A stretch of 64,000 bases of DNA, taken from NCBI RefSeq assembly GCF_029892105.1, contig NZ_JARZAJ010000014.1, positions 151,091 to 215,090 on the forward strand, read 5' to 3'. The DNA comes from Kitasatospora sp. GP82. Lineage in GTDB: Bacteria > Actinomycetota > Actinomycetes > Streptomycetales > Streptomycetaceae. This document shows, piece by piece, positions 44,141 through 52,642 of the stretch. The first letter of the stretch is position 1. Each line of letters opens with the position of its first letter. The position numbers and the translations under genes were made by a program. The notes beneath the pieces were generated by a model. That model did no database searches, was not told where the DNA came from, and was given only the letters and a program-made list of their open reading frames with translations.

Positions 44141-44638
44141 ATGGACAACGTGTTCTTCAACATCACCATCAACGGCCAGGACGAGGGGCGGATCGTCTTC
44201 CGGCTCTTCGACGACGTGGTTCCCAAGACGGCGCGCAACTTCCGCGAGCTCGCCACCGGCCAGCACGGCTTCGGATACGCGGGCTCGACGTTCCACCGGG
44301 TCATTCCGGAGTTCATGCTCCAGGGCGGCGACTTCACACGCGGCGACGGCACCGGCGGCAAGAGCATCTACGGCGAGACGTTCGCCGACGAGAACTTCAC
44401 CCTCAAGCACGACCGGCCGTTCCTGCTCTCCATGGCGAACGCCGGGAGGCACACCAACGGCTCGCAGTTCTTCGTCACCACGGTGGTGACGCCGTGGCTG
44501 GACGGCAAGCACGTGGTCTTCGGCGAGGTCGTCGAGGGTGAGGAGCTGGTGCGCAAGATCGAGTCCCTGGGGTCGCGCAGCGGCAGCACCAAGGCGAAGA
44601 TCGCCATCTCGGAGTCCGGGGTCGTCCCCTCCGAGTAG
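44141..44638 (+). CDS. Cyclophilin-type peptidyl-prolyl cis-trans isomerase
   Basis: 165 residues, single-domain cytoplasmic cyclophilin. Active-site residues are present: Arg53 and Phe58 in [13 protein letters not shown], Gln61, the NGSQFF strand, Trp119 in TPWLDG and His124. It speeds proline isomerisation in protein folding. The ATG at 44141 has AGGA upstream and starts the first strand. It is a single gene that ends at a hairpin shared with the convergent PPOX gene. Confidence 0.94.
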   Translation: MDNVFFNITINGQDEGRIVFRLFDDVVPKTARNFRELATGQHGFGYAGSTFHRVIPEFMLQGGDFTRGDGTGGKSIYGETFADENFTLKHDRPFLLSMANAGRHTNGSQFFVTTVVTPWLDGKHVVFGEVVEGEELVRKIESLGSRSGSTKAKIAISESGVVPSE

Positions 44639-44673
44639 GTTCCCCGTCAGCCCCTGCCCCGCAACTGCCGGCT

Positions 44674-44701
44674 GCCCGCCGAGCCATCGGGCTCGGCGGG
44701 C
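44674..44701. terminator. Hairpin between convergent genes
   Basis: A perfect 12-base inverted repeat (GCCCGCCGAGCC and complement) with a 4-base loop lies between the cyclophilin stop and the stop of the PPOX-family gene and can serve both strands. Confidence 0.65.
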
Positions 44702-44742
44702 GGCCGGGCGACGAGTACGGACCCGCCTCGTGCGGCCTGCTG

Positions 44743-45180
44743 CTACATGTCCTGTGCGCACCAGCCGGTCCAGCGGGTGACGCTGATCGCCACGACCGGA
44801 CCCGCGGGGGGCTGCTCGCCGTACTGGCGGCGGTACTTCTCCAGGAGCGGGGCCAGCAGGGCGGCCGATGCCGTCGACTCGGTGGCGGATGCCAGGACCC
44901 GGGCGCTGCCGTCGGCCCGGGACCACCACAGGCGCGTCCAGTCCTCGTCGTAGCGGTCCGCGAGGAGCACGACGGCGGGGTTGGCCGCGATGTTGGCCAG
45001 TCGCGTGAGGTGCCGCGATCGCTTCGGCTTCTGGTCGACGGCGAAGACCACGGTGTCGCCGCGCACGGCGAAGACCACCGGCACCAGGTGCGGATGCCCC
45101 GCCGCGTCCACCGTCGCCAGCCGGGCCACCCGTTCCCGGGCGAACCGCTCCCGCGCCTGATCGCTCGTCAGACTCGCCAC
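44743..45180 (-). CDS. PPOX-class F420/FMN-binding oxidoreductase (TIGR03668-like)
   Basis: 145 residues. The split-barrel fold is marked by RFARERVARLATVDAAGHPHLVPVVFAV, VVFAVDQKP and NIAANPAVVLLADRYDEDWTRLWW (in order). The C-terminus VAISVTRWTGWCAQ is characteristic of this F420-linked group. The GTG at 45180 starts 13 bases after the stop of the luciferase-like gene, so the two F420-type genes are an operon. Confidence 0.9.
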   Translation of the reverse strand: MASLTSDQARERFARERVARLATVDAAGHPHLVPVVFAVRGDTVVFAVDQKPKRSRHLTRLANIAANPAVVLLADRYDEDWTRLWWSRADGSARVLASATESTASAALLAPLLEKYRRQYGEQPPAGPVVAISVTRWTGWCAQDM

Positions 45181-45193
45181 CGGAGAACTCTGT

Positions 45194-46018
45194 TCAGCGG
45201 AACCGGGCCGCAGCCTCGGCCAGCTTGTCCAGGCGCTCCAGCGACTCCTTCTCGGGGTGGGTCGGCAGGTAGAAGAGCAGCCGATCGACGTCGAGCGCCG
45301 CGTACTGCTCGATCGCCTCGGCCCGATGCGACGCCGCGTACACGGTGACCGGCACGGCGCGGCCGGCCACCTCGCGCAGCCGCTCGATCTGCGGGCTCAG
45401 TGCCTGCGGTGACAGGCTGTTGGCCAGCCATGCGTCACCGAACTCCGCGACGCGCCCGAACGCGCCCTCGCCGCCGCCGACGTAGATCGGCGGATGGGGG
45501 CGCTGCACCGGCTTCGGCCAGCAGAACACCGGGTCGAAGTCGACGAACTCCCCGTGGAACTCGGCCTGGTCCTGCGTCCACAGCGCTTTGATCGCGCGCA
45601 GTCGCTCGTCGACGAGCCGGCCCCGGGTGGTGGGGTCGGCGCCGTGGTTCTCCATCTCCTCACGGTTCCAGCCGATCCCGACGCCGAACACGGCTCGACC
45701 GCCGCTGACCAGGTCGAGGGAGGCCACCTCCTTCGCCGTGATGATCGGATCCCGCTGCGCCACCAGTGCGATGCCGGTGCCGAGCAGCAGCCGTTCCGTC
45801 ACCGCGGCGGCTGCGGCGAGCGTGACGAAGGGATCGAGCGTGCGGTAGTAGATGTCCGGCAGCTCGCCTCCGCCCGGGTAGGGCGTTCGGCGCTCCACCG
45901 GGATGTGGGTGTGCTCGGCGATGAACAGCGAGTCGAACGCGCGCTCCTCCAGCGCCGGGGCGAGCGCGGTCGGCGCGATGCCCTGGTCGGTGACGAAGGT
46001 GGCGATCCCGAATTCCAC
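45194..46018 (-). CDS. LLM-class F420-dependent oxidoreductase
   Basis: 274 residues with the luciferase-like TIM barrel: DSLFIAEHTHIPVERRTPYPGG, LLLGTGIALVAQRDPIITAKEVASLDLVSGGR and FGVGIGWNREEMENHG in this order, as in the TIGR03619 group. It transfers hydride from reduced F420 to an unknown substrate. The GTG at 46018 has GGAGGAGA upstream. Together with the PPOX-class gene downstream it forms an F420-linked pair. Confidence 0.92.
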   Translation of the reverse strand: MEFGIATFVTDQGIAPTALAPALEERAFDSLFIAEHTHIPVERRTPYPGGGELPDIYYRTLDPFVTLAAAAAVTERLLLGTGIALVAQRDPIITAKEVASLDLVSGGRAVFGVGIGWNREEMENHGADPTTRGRLVDERLRAIKALWTQDQAEFHGEFVDFDPVFCWPKPVQRPHPPIYVGGGEGAFGRVAEFGDAWLANSLSPQALSPQIERLREVAGRAVPVTVYAASHRAEAIEQYAALDVDRLLFYLPTHPEKESLERLDKLAEAAARFR

Positions 46019-46338
46019 GACGGCTCTCCTCCAGATGGCGGACGCTCGGAAGGGCGGGTCACAGCAGTGGCGTCCAGGTTCTCACAGAAGCCCCGCATCC
46101 CCGGCGCTCGACGCGGCCCGAGGGAGAACGGTGCCCTACGGCGGCCGGGTGCGTCACCAGGCTCCGACGACCGCACAACCCGATGACCCCACCGCTGAAG
46201 GAGACCGCCATGACCGCCGTCCACGAACCGCCCGCCGCCTTACCAGCGGACGAACCCGGGATCCCGCCCCGGGGATGTCGCCGGCACCGGTACCGGTGCC
46301 GGGTGCGCGCCAACCCGGCCGGGTCGTGGACTCCGCCG
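46019..46338. other. Short gene-free region with an aborted gene start
   Basis: A strong ribosome binding site (GAAGGAG) precedes an ATG at 46210 that begins TAVHEPPAALPADEPGI, which looks like a real N-terminus. After about 18 codons the sequence loses protein character and runs antisense into the DUF4873 gene. It may be the start of a lost gene, for example the oxidoreductase that often accompanies DUF4873. Confidence 0.35.
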
Positions 46339-46623
46339 TCAGAACGGTTCGGTGCCGCTGCCCTTGATCTCCAACCGGCCCTCGGCAACCGTGTGGCCGG
46401 TAGTCGTGAAGTGACTCTCCCTGCCACCGGGCAGGCGCAGGACTCCCCAGTGGCTGCCCGGCAGCGTCCAGAAATCGGCATCCTGATCGGTGTCGGCTGT
46501 GGCCCGGACAGTGCCCCGCCATGTGGACACGTCCTCGGTCGGGTGTTCGGCATGGAGGTCCGCCTCGACGGGAATCTCCATGCCGCCGTGGATGACGACG
46601 GCCGGGCCGTGGTAGCTGCTCAT
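46339..46623 (-). CDS. DUF4873 domain protein
   Basis: 94 residues, beta-rich: YHGPAVVIHGGMEIPVEADL, STWRGTVRATADTD and GHTVAEGRLEIKGSGTEPF fit DUF4873, a small domain found alone or fused to flavin monooxygenases. Its role is unknown. GAGGAC lies just before the ATG at 46623. No neighbour is coupled to it. Confidence 0.75.
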   Translation of the reverse strand: MSSYHGPAVVIHGGMEIPVEADLHAEHPTEDVSTWRGTVRATADTDQDADFWTLPGSHWGVLRLPGGRESHFTTTGHTVAEGRLEIKGSGTEPF

Positions 46624-46848
46624 GTCCTCAGGCTATGCGTGGCCGGCCGGTAGCAGACCGGCTTGCGGTGGGCCATCAGGCGTCGGCTGGACGATCGGGT
46701 GCGGTGGCCAATGCCCGCTTGACCTCAGAGCTGCCTTCGGATGCTGCTCGATGGTGAAGACGACCGCCGTGCGGTCCCGGGCGGGGTACGGAGGGTGCGG
46801 GCGTGGTGCCTGGCACTGACGCCTTCTTGATCCCGCTACCGGAGGTCC

Positions 46849-47313
46849 TTACGCCGCGTTGCCGTCCCGGACCTCGGCGGGCTGCTTCAAGTGCGCCGCT
46901 GGTGGCGCGCTGGGATCGAAGCGGTAGCCGACCTGCCGGACGGTCGAGATGGTGTCCCGGTGCTCCGGTCCGAGCTTGCGGCGCAGGCGGGCGACATGGA
47001 CGTCGACCGTGCGGGTATCGCCGAACCCCGGTTGGTCCCAGACGGCGGCCAGCAGTTGGCGGCGGGTGTAGACCCGCAGGGGGTTGGCCACGAGGTGGGC
47101 GAGAAGCTCGAACTCCATGAAGGTGAGGCTCAGCGACCGGCCGCTCACGGAGGCCGTGCGCCGTTCGGGATCGACCACGACCACGACACCGGCCTCGGCA
47201 TGGCGGGGTGGCGGCTCGCGCCGACTACGGCCGCCAATGCGAAGGGCCACTGCGGTCGTGACGGTCGGAAGGTGCGCGTGGATGCGGGAGACCCGAGGGT
47301 AGTGCAGGGACAT
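46849..47313 (-). CDS. Stand-alone winged-helix DNA-binding protein (OmpR-type C-terminal domain)
   Basis: 154 residues. After a basic N-terminus of about 40 residues comes a Trans_reg_C domain: [59 protein letters not shown] and [13 protein letters not shown]. There is no receiver domain, so it is not a normal response regulator and must be controlled by level, by a partner or by the N-terminal part. AAGGAGG precedes the ATG at 47313. A small gene lies 51 bases upstream on the same strand. Confidence 0.88.
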   Translation of the reverse strand: MSLHYPRVSRIHAHLPTVTTAVALRIGGRSRREPPPRHAEAGVVVVVDPERRTASVSGRSLSLTFMEFELLAHLVANPLRVYTRRQLLAAVWDQPGFGDTRTVDVHVARLRRKLGPEHRDTISTVRQVGYRFDPSAPPAAHLKQPAEVRDGNAA

Positions 47314-47364
47314 GTCTGCCTCCTTGCAGGTGCGTCAGAGGGGACGTGCTGTTCGGTGCTGTCC

Positions 47365-47631
47365 TCAGCGGTCAGGATCCCAGTGGGCTCCGAGTCGGCG
47401 TGTACCGTCCTGGGTGGTGACGGTTCGCCAGCCGGCGTGCATCCGGACCGTCGGGTGAGCTGGACGGCGGCCCTGGCCGGCACCGGGGCCGCCCAGGGTC
47501 CGCATCACGGTGTGGTCGAGGGGGCTGTCGACGAGCCGCCGGACGATGGCGACCAGGACCGCATGTGCGGATCCGCGTGTGCGGGTGGTAGGGATGTGCG
47601 CAGGGGTGTGGAAGGCGCCGAGAACGGTCAT
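47365..47631 (-). CDS. Small protein of unknown function upstream of the winged-helix gene
   Basis: 88 residues from the ATG at 47631, preceded by GGAGGTGAGG. It opens with TVLGAFHTPAHIPTTRTRG and contains a helix HAVLVAIVRRLVDS, then basic sequence. No family is recognised. The good ribosome binding site and position before the winged-helix gene support it as real; it could modulate that regulator. Confidence 0.5.
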   Translation of the reverse strand: MTVLGAFHTPAHIPTTRTRGSAHAVLVAIVRRLVDSPLDHTVMRTLGGPGAGQGRRPAHPTVRMHAGWRTVTTQDGTRRLGAHWDPDR

Positions 47632-48169
47632 GTGGACCTCACCTCCGTGAAGTCGTCGGATGCGGTGGCAGTGTCGGATGTCGGTCTTGTTCGGCTGCTT
47701 GGTGACCTCCGGGCCGGTCGCTCGGTTGCCGACCTCGCGGACGCCAAGGCCCCCGGCGCCCGTGCGCGGCCCGTTCTGCTCGACGCAGTCCGGACGCGGT
47801 GCCGGGTACTGTCCTCGCCGACCCGGGCGGGGAACGCCTTCGACACTAGGCCCGATCGGGTGCGGCGAATGCTTTCCTGACGCTCCGTTGACTGCCTGGG
47901 CGTCGTCTCTGACAGTGCCTTGACGGTGTTGGGGGGTGCAGGCGAGGGACGATGGCGGTGCACCTGCGGGCGCAGGGGTAGGACGTTCACGGCGCAACCG
48001 GCCCGTGGGCAGGACGGGCGTCAATGACGCATCAGGGCTGCGCGGACAGGAATTAACGATGCGTCATGAGATGACACACGTGGATGCGCGCCACTTAGAG
48101 TCGCAGCGAACCCGGCCGGGAGTCGTCGGCGGGGTGCTCCGCAGGACTGCAAGAGGAGACGTACGCGCG
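47632..48169. other. 540-base divergent intergenic region
   Basis: No gene is convincing. Near 48040-48075 an AT-richer stretch contains GTCATGAGATGAC, an inverted repeat of GTCAT around GAG, ahead of the PAS-LuxR unit. The CTVGGGAWWTCCCBAG site known for PimM-type regulators was not seen. Confidence 0.45.
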
Positions 48170-48337
48170 ATGACGGGTACCGCTCTTGGCCGGGAGATGT
48201 CGGGCAAGGGGACGGTGGAGTTCGCCGTGCAGCCAGGGTCCACGACGCTTCGCCTTGATCCGCGTACTCGGGGCGAGCCTCGGGCCGATGCCCGAGCCAC
48301 GCTCACCACTGAAATCCGCAAGTCCGAAGTGCCGTGA
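48170..48337 (+). CDS. Small ORF before the PAS-LuxR gene
   Basis: 55 codons from an ATG at 48170 with AGAGGAG about 11 bases upstream. It reads TGTALGREMSGKGTVEFAVQ, GSTTLRLDPRTRGEPRADA and ends 15 bases before the regulator. It shows no family. The short gap to the regulator and the usable ribosome binding site make it plausible as a leader or small partner gene. Confidence 0.4.
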   Translation: MTGTALGREMSGKGTVEFAVQPGSTTLRLDPRTRGEPRADARATLTTEIRKSEVP

Positions 48338-48352
48338 AGGGATCTGAGAGTC

Positions 48353-49048
48353 ATGATGGTTACTACTCCCGTACCTGTGGATCTGGCGCAGGTCCTGCCC
48401 GGCGACCTCAGGTCCGACCAGGCCGCGTCCGAGGATCTCCGCACCCTGTTCGACCAGTCGGGTCTGAACATGGCCTACCTCGACCCGAATCTGACCATCC
48501 AGCAGGTGAACCAGGAGTTCCTCCGGCAGTTCGGCGGCTCCTCGGCGGATGTCTGCGGCCGGAACTTCTGCGACCTGGTTCATCCCAGTGTTCAGCAGCC
48601 GTTGCGGCACCAGTTCTCCAGACTCGTCGAGGGCAAACGCAATCGCTTTGCCACCGACGTGATCGCGGTGGGGCCGGAGGGCTCCGCGTTCACCGTGCCC
48701 CTCACGGCTGTCGCCGCGTGTGGCGGGGCGATACCCGACGTTGCCGCGATCCTGGTGCTGATGCCCTCGGCGCGGGGCGCCGAGAACACAGGCGTCGTCA
48801 CCACCCGCAAGAAGATTCTCAGTGAGATAGACGCACGGATCCTTGAGGGCATCGCCGCCGGAGTCTCCACGATTCCCCTGGCCGCACGGCTCTACCTCAG
48901 TCGGCAGGGCGTCGAGTACCACGTGACCTGCCTGCTCCGGAAGCTCAGGGTCCCCAACCGCGCAGCGCTGGTTTCGCGTGCCTACTCCATGGGAGTTCTC
49001 AAGGTGGGGATCTGGCCGCCCAAGGTCGTGGAGGACTTCGTCAAGTGA
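48353..49048 (+). CDS. PAS-LuxR transcriptional regulator, PimM-like
   Basis: 231 residues. PAS domain at about 25-135 (LFDQSGLNMAYLDPNLTIQQVN, GRNFCDLVHPSVQQPLRHQFSRLVEGK in parts). LuxR-type HTH at about 150-225 (RKKILSEIDARILEGIAAG, LAARLYLSRQGVEYHVTCLLRKLRVPNRAALVSRAYSMGVL in parts). The high likeness to the PAS-LuxR family of polyene-macrolide activators (PimM type) includes the end WPPKVVEDFVK. In known cases these genes sit inside polyketide clusters; none is in this window. The start could be either of two adjacent ATG codons at 48353/48356. Confidence 0.9.
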   Translation: MMVTTPVPVDLAQVLPGDLRSDQAASEDLRTLFDQSGLNMAYLDPNLTIQQVNQEFLRQFGGSSADVCGRNFCDLVHPSVQQPLRHQFSRLVEGKRNRFATDVIAVGPEGSAFTVPLTAVAACGGAIPDVAAILVLMPSARGAENTGVVTTRKKILSEIDARILEGIAAGVSTIPLAARLYLSRQGVEYHVTCLLRKLRVPNRAALVSRAYSMGVLKVGIWPPKVVEDFVK

Positions 49049-49159
49049 TGTCCGCTCCGTCCGTCAGGACCGGGGCCGTCTCTTGCGGATCACCGTGCGG
49101 ACCAGGACATCGCCGGCCAGGCAGGCAGGAGCGGCGCGAGCATCCGCCGCTCCCCGCCG

Positions 49160-49912
49160 TCAGCCGACCTGTGGGGAGCTCTGCATGGTGTCCAGCGCGG
49201 CACCGGCCTGGTCCGCCAGGGTCACCGCGACGAGGCGGGCCTCCAGCGAAGGGATGGCGCCCGGGGTCGGGTCGAGCATGAACCTGCCGAAGAAGCGACC
49301 GTTGCCGAACACCCGCAGCTCGACCTCCTCGTCCGGGAACCCGAGCCGGTCGACGTCCCAGTTCCTGCGGCCGAGGACGACGGAGCCGTCCGGTTCGAGG
49401 CGTGGCGGGTGTCCCAGCAGAGTTCCGTACTCGAAACGGCAGCCGCGCAGGTGGAGCAGGCCGACGAGCTGCGCTCGCACCTGGTCGACCACAGCGCCGC
49501 CGGAGGTTGCGGACTGCGCCATCCTGGCGGTGTGGTGGATCTGGGAGAGGTAGTCGGCGTCCGTGATGGCGATCACCTGGAGGCGGCGGGTACGGGCGGC
49601 CAGCTGGGACACCGCCAGCCCGACCAGGAGAAGCAGGACAGCGGTGGTGATGTCGGACGACTTGGTGATCGAGAAGTGCTCGTAGGGCCGGGTGAAGAAG
49701 AAGTCGAACCACAGGGCGGCGGAGGCGGCTGCGACTGCTCCGGCCAGGCGGTGCCCGACGACGGCCGCTGCGACGACCACCACGACCAGGATCAGGGCGA
49801 CGTTGGTGTTGGCGATGGTGCTGCGGAAGGGCAGCAGGGCCGCACAGACGGCGAGTGGAGCCGCCAGTGCCGCAGGGATGGCGAGGGGACCTCGGGTGAG
49901 GACGTGAGGCAT
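49160..49912 (-). CDS. DUF4118 membrane protein (KdpD-like sensor part without a kinase)
   Basis: 250 residues. Four transmembrane helices at about 10-110 (ANTNVALILVVVVVAAAVVGHRLAG, then AALWFDFFFTRPYEHFSI, a DUF4118 hallmark, then TTAVLLLLVGLAVSQLA). A cytosolic domain follows (about 115-250) that looks GAF-like. The histidine kinase modules that follow DUF4118 in KdpD are missing, so it may sense something and signal by protein contact. AGGAGGTG is placed 5 bases before the ATG at 49912. Confidence 0.82.
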   Translation of the reverse strand: MPHVLTRGPLAIPAALAAPLAVCAALLPFRSTIANTNVALILVVVVVAAAVVGHRLAGAVAAASAALWFDFFFTRPYEHFSITKSSDITTAVLLLLVGLAVSQLAARTRRLQVIAITDADYLSQIHHTARMAQSATSGGAVVDQVRAQLVGLLHLRGCRFEYGTLLGHPPRLEPDGSVVLGRRNWDVDRLGFPDEEVELRVFGNGRFFGRFMLDPTPGAIPSLEARLVAVTLADQAGAALDTMQSSPQVG

Positions 49913-50081
49913 GGTGCACCTCCTGTGTTCAGGTGTAACAGGGGGCGCGCACGGTGCGGACGGTCGGCACAAGCCTTAACGCGTCCCTGGCGGGCGATGC
50001 CGCGCACCGGTGCCGCGTCGTCGGCCCGCGCTCGTCGGCTTCGGCCAGGCGTCCAGCCCGGCCGGGACACGGCGACGGTGC

Positions 50082-50672
50082 TCAGTCGTCTGCGGCCTTC
50101 GGGCGCTGCCGTGCAGCAGGCGTCCGTGGTGACTGTCGGGGACGGCGAAGGGACCAAGGCAGGATGAACCACAGGCCGACGAACATGACGAACGTGGCGG
50201 TGGCGATCGTGGCCGCTGCCGCGGGGCCGAGTACGACGTTCATGAGGAGCAGGACGGCGCCGCTCAGTGCCAGTGCGAGGAAGGCCAGGCCGACCTGCGC
50301 GAGTCGGGCGGAAAGGTCGACGATCCGTCGTTTGGCACCGCGGTGGAACAGGCCGCGGTGCAGGGCGACCGGGGTCGCGAGCACTGCGGAGGCGATCACC
50401 GTGAGGAGCAGGGTAGTGACGTAGGTGTTGCGTTCGAAGCCGTTGAGCTGCGGGAATCGGCTGGTGAACGCAAGGCTGAGGAGGAAGGCGAAGACGATCT
50501 GCACACCGGTCTGGACGACCCGCAGTTCTTGCAGGAGTTCGACCAGGTTCCGGTCAGCCCGCTCTTCGGGTGTCTCGTGGCGAAACGGTGATGGGCTGCC
50601 ATCCGGTTCCACGGACGCGGCCTCCTCTGTCCTCGGCCTGGTTGGGCGCACCGGGGGGCGCTCCACTGGCAT
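50082..50672 (-). CDS. DUF6328-like membrane protein
   Basis: About 196 residues. A polar N-terminus with ETPEERADRNLVELLQELRVVQTGVQIVFAFLLSLAF is followed by four transmembrane segments (about 62-82, 98-118, 134-158, 160-182) and a basic tail. The motif LLQELRVxQTGxQ is that of DUF6328 proteins, of unknown function. Start choice is uncertain between ATG 50672 and 50705. It follows the same strand as the DUF4118 gene, but with a 170-base gap. Confidence 0.78.
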   Translation of the reverse strand: MPVERPPVRPTRPRTEEAASVEPDGSPSPFRHETPEERADRNLVELLQELRVVQTGVQIVFAFLLSLAFTSRFPQLNGFERNTYVTTLLLTVIASAVLATPVALHRGLFHRGAKRRIVDLSARLAQVGLAFLALALSGAVLLLMNVVLGPAAAATIATATFVMFVGLWFILPWSLRRPRQSPRTPAARQRPKAADD

Positions 50673-50903
50673 CGTGGGTGGGATCCGTCTCGGGCAGCTC
50701 ATCACCAGTCGGCCCGAGACGGAGCGGGCTTCGCGCAGATCCTGCTGAACCCCGACGTCAGGTCACACCGCGCAAGACCGTCGCTCGACAGTTCGACCGC
50801 CCCAACTTCCCTCTGCGGGCGACTTCCTGCTGACCACCTGGGCTCGGCCCGACCCCCACCGCGACGTCCGCGTCGCAATCGCCGCGACGCCCTGCGTACT
50901 CGA

Positions 50904-51263
50904 CTACGGAGCGGTGCAGATGACCTGGGCGGCCAGCATCTGCGCGAAGCCGCCGGTGTTGGTGCCTCGGACTTCCCAGCGGCCACCATCGGTCGTGGCG
51001 GCCGAGCTGTTGACGAAGGTGTTCTCCCGGCCGACGGCTCCTCCTCCGGTGGGTGCTTCGCCTGCCGGGCAGTTCACCGCCGTGGTGGCGGTCTGTCCCG
51101 GTTGTAGGACTACTTGAGGGCCGAAGTGCTGGTCGTGGGCCGCCTTCGTGCGCGGTGCACGGGGCGATGACGTCGGCCTCACGTGGTCCTGCGCAGCAGC
51201 GGTGGTCGTGCCGAAAGCACAGATCGTGACGGCTGCCAGGACGGGAATTCTGAAACGCCTCAT
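50904..51263 (-). CDS. Small secreted protein
   Basis: 119 residues. Signal peptide of about 25 residues (RRFRIPVLAAVTICAFG, TTTAAAQ). The mature part is beta-rich with two Cys (VNCPAGEAPTGGG and VICTAP at the end) likely to pair. Proteins with the CPAGExxTGGG pattern are common in actinobacterial secretomes without known role. GGAGG lies before the ATG at 51263. Confidence 0.75.
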   Translation of the reverse strand: MRRFRIPVLAAVTICAFGTTTAAAQDHVRPTSSPRAPRTKAAHDQHFGPQVVLQPGQTATTAVNCPAGEAPTGGGAVGRENTFVNSSAATTDGGRWEVRGTNTGGFAQMLAAQVICTAP

Positions 51264-51414
51264 CCCGACCTCCAGGTCTCGTGATGGGAGATGAACATGT
51301 CTGAGGGTTTCCGCGGACGCTCGTATGAATGCGCCCCTTCGCCCCTCATTAGCCCGTTCTGGAGGATTCTTCATCCCTCGTAGGTTCTACGTGGGCTGGT
51401 CATACACATCATCA

Positions 51415-52596
51415 TCAACCCTTGCTGTCCGGGCGGTCGCGCCAGGCGGGGGCGAGTGCGGTGAGCATCAGTGCGGCGGTGACGGCGAAGGCCGGCGGAT
51501 AGCCGGTCCCGCCGGCGAGAGCGCCGAAGGCAAGGGCGCCGACGCCCATGCCCGCGTCGGAGGCGAAGTTCCACAGGGCGCTGACGGTGCCGTAGCCGGA
51601 GGCGGGAACCCGTGCGTACATCAGGGACAGGGTGGCGTTCTGGGCGACCCCGAAGCCGATCCCGAACAGGGCCACACCGGCGACGACGGCAACCGGGCTG
51701 CTGTTCAGCGAAATGAGCAGCGTTCCTGCGGCCGAGACGACCAGGGCGGGCAGGACGAGTCCGGCCGGTCCGTGCCGGTCGCCGTGCCGGCCGGCGAGCC
51801 AGCGCGCCACGGTTGATGCCGCGGGCTGGACGAACAGGGCCACGGCGACGAGTCCGCCGGAGGCCGACGGGACGGCAAGGGGAAGGAAGGTGACGATGAT
51901 TCCGGCAGCGAGCGTGGTGGCCGCGAAGACGACAGCAGGCCGCAGAAGAGCGGCCGTTCGGAAGCCGGCCAGCACCCCGATCGGCCGTCCCGAGGCCGGC
52001 TCCCGGCCGGGCAGGCCCGGCACCGAGACGATCGCGGCCAGCGCGGCCAGGGCACCGGCGATGCAGACCGGTGCGTACCCCACGTGGTGGACCAGCCACA
52101 CGCCCAGCGGCAGGGCCAGCAGCGACGGTACGCCGGACACGATGCCGATCAGCGCCAGCCCCTCACCGCGGCGCTCGGGCGGGATCAGCGATGCCGTCAA
52201 GGCGCCGCCCGCGACGACCGTGACCGCGAAGCCCAGCCCGCGCACGAGACAGACCGCCACGATCCACGCCATGCCCCCGGAGACGGTCAGCACCAGCGCG
52301 GGCGCCCCGAGCAGGACCAACCCCGCCACCAGCGCCAGGCGGTAGCCGAAGCGGGCGACGAACCGGGGAGTGGCCAGCTCACCCGCGACCGTGGCCAGCA
52401 TCAGCGCACCCGTGGCGAGCCCCGCGGCGTTGCCGCCTCCACCGGACGCCTCGGCATAGAGCGGAACGACCGACAGCAGCAGGTAGAAGCTCGTCGAGGC
52501 ACCGATGATCGAAACGAAACGCAGCAGCAGCGGCCGCGTCACCAGCGGTGGTCGTGAACCGGCCGCCCGAGCTTGAGAGTTGATCGTCGTGGTCAC
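51415..52596 (-). CDS. MFS transporter
   Basis: 393 residues, 12 transmembrane segments. Motifs: RFGYRLALVAGLVLLG (motif A region), VRGLGFAVTVVAGGAL and PERRGEGLALIGIVSGVPSLLALPLG (the GxxxGP-like antiporter region of helix 5). It resembles drug or metabolite exporters of the YfcJ/arabinose-efflux type. GTG at 52596 is the start. It is divergent from a MocR gene with 46 bases between, so MocR was probably its regulator. Confidence 0.87.
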   Translation of the reverse strand: MTTTINSQARAAGSRPPLVTRPLLLRFVSIIGASTSFYLLLSVVPLYAEASGGGGNAAGLATGALMLATVAGELATPRFVARFGYRLALVAGLVLLGAPALVLTVSGGMAWIVAVCLVRGLGFAVTVVAGGALTASLIPPERRGEGLALIGIVSGVPSLLALPLGVWLVHHVGYAPVCIAGALAALAAIVSVPGLPGREPASGRPIGVLAGFRTAALLRPAVVFAATTLAAGIIVTFLPLAVPSASGGLVAVALFVQPAASTVARWLAGRHGDRHGPAGLVLPALVVSAAGTLLISLNSSPVAVVAGVALFGIGFGVAQNATLSLMYARVPASGYGTVSALWNFASDAGMGVGALAFGALAGGTGYPPAFAVTAALMLTALAPAWRDRPDSKG

Positions 52597-52642
52597 AGAA
52601 CGACGCTAGAGGCCGGGCGGATCGCGGGTAAGCTCCAATTCC

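Noticed and set aside
46210..46653. Plus-strand frame with a strong ribosome binding site as a full gene.
   Set aside because: Only the first 18 codons look like protein; the rest is antisense to the DUF4873 gene.
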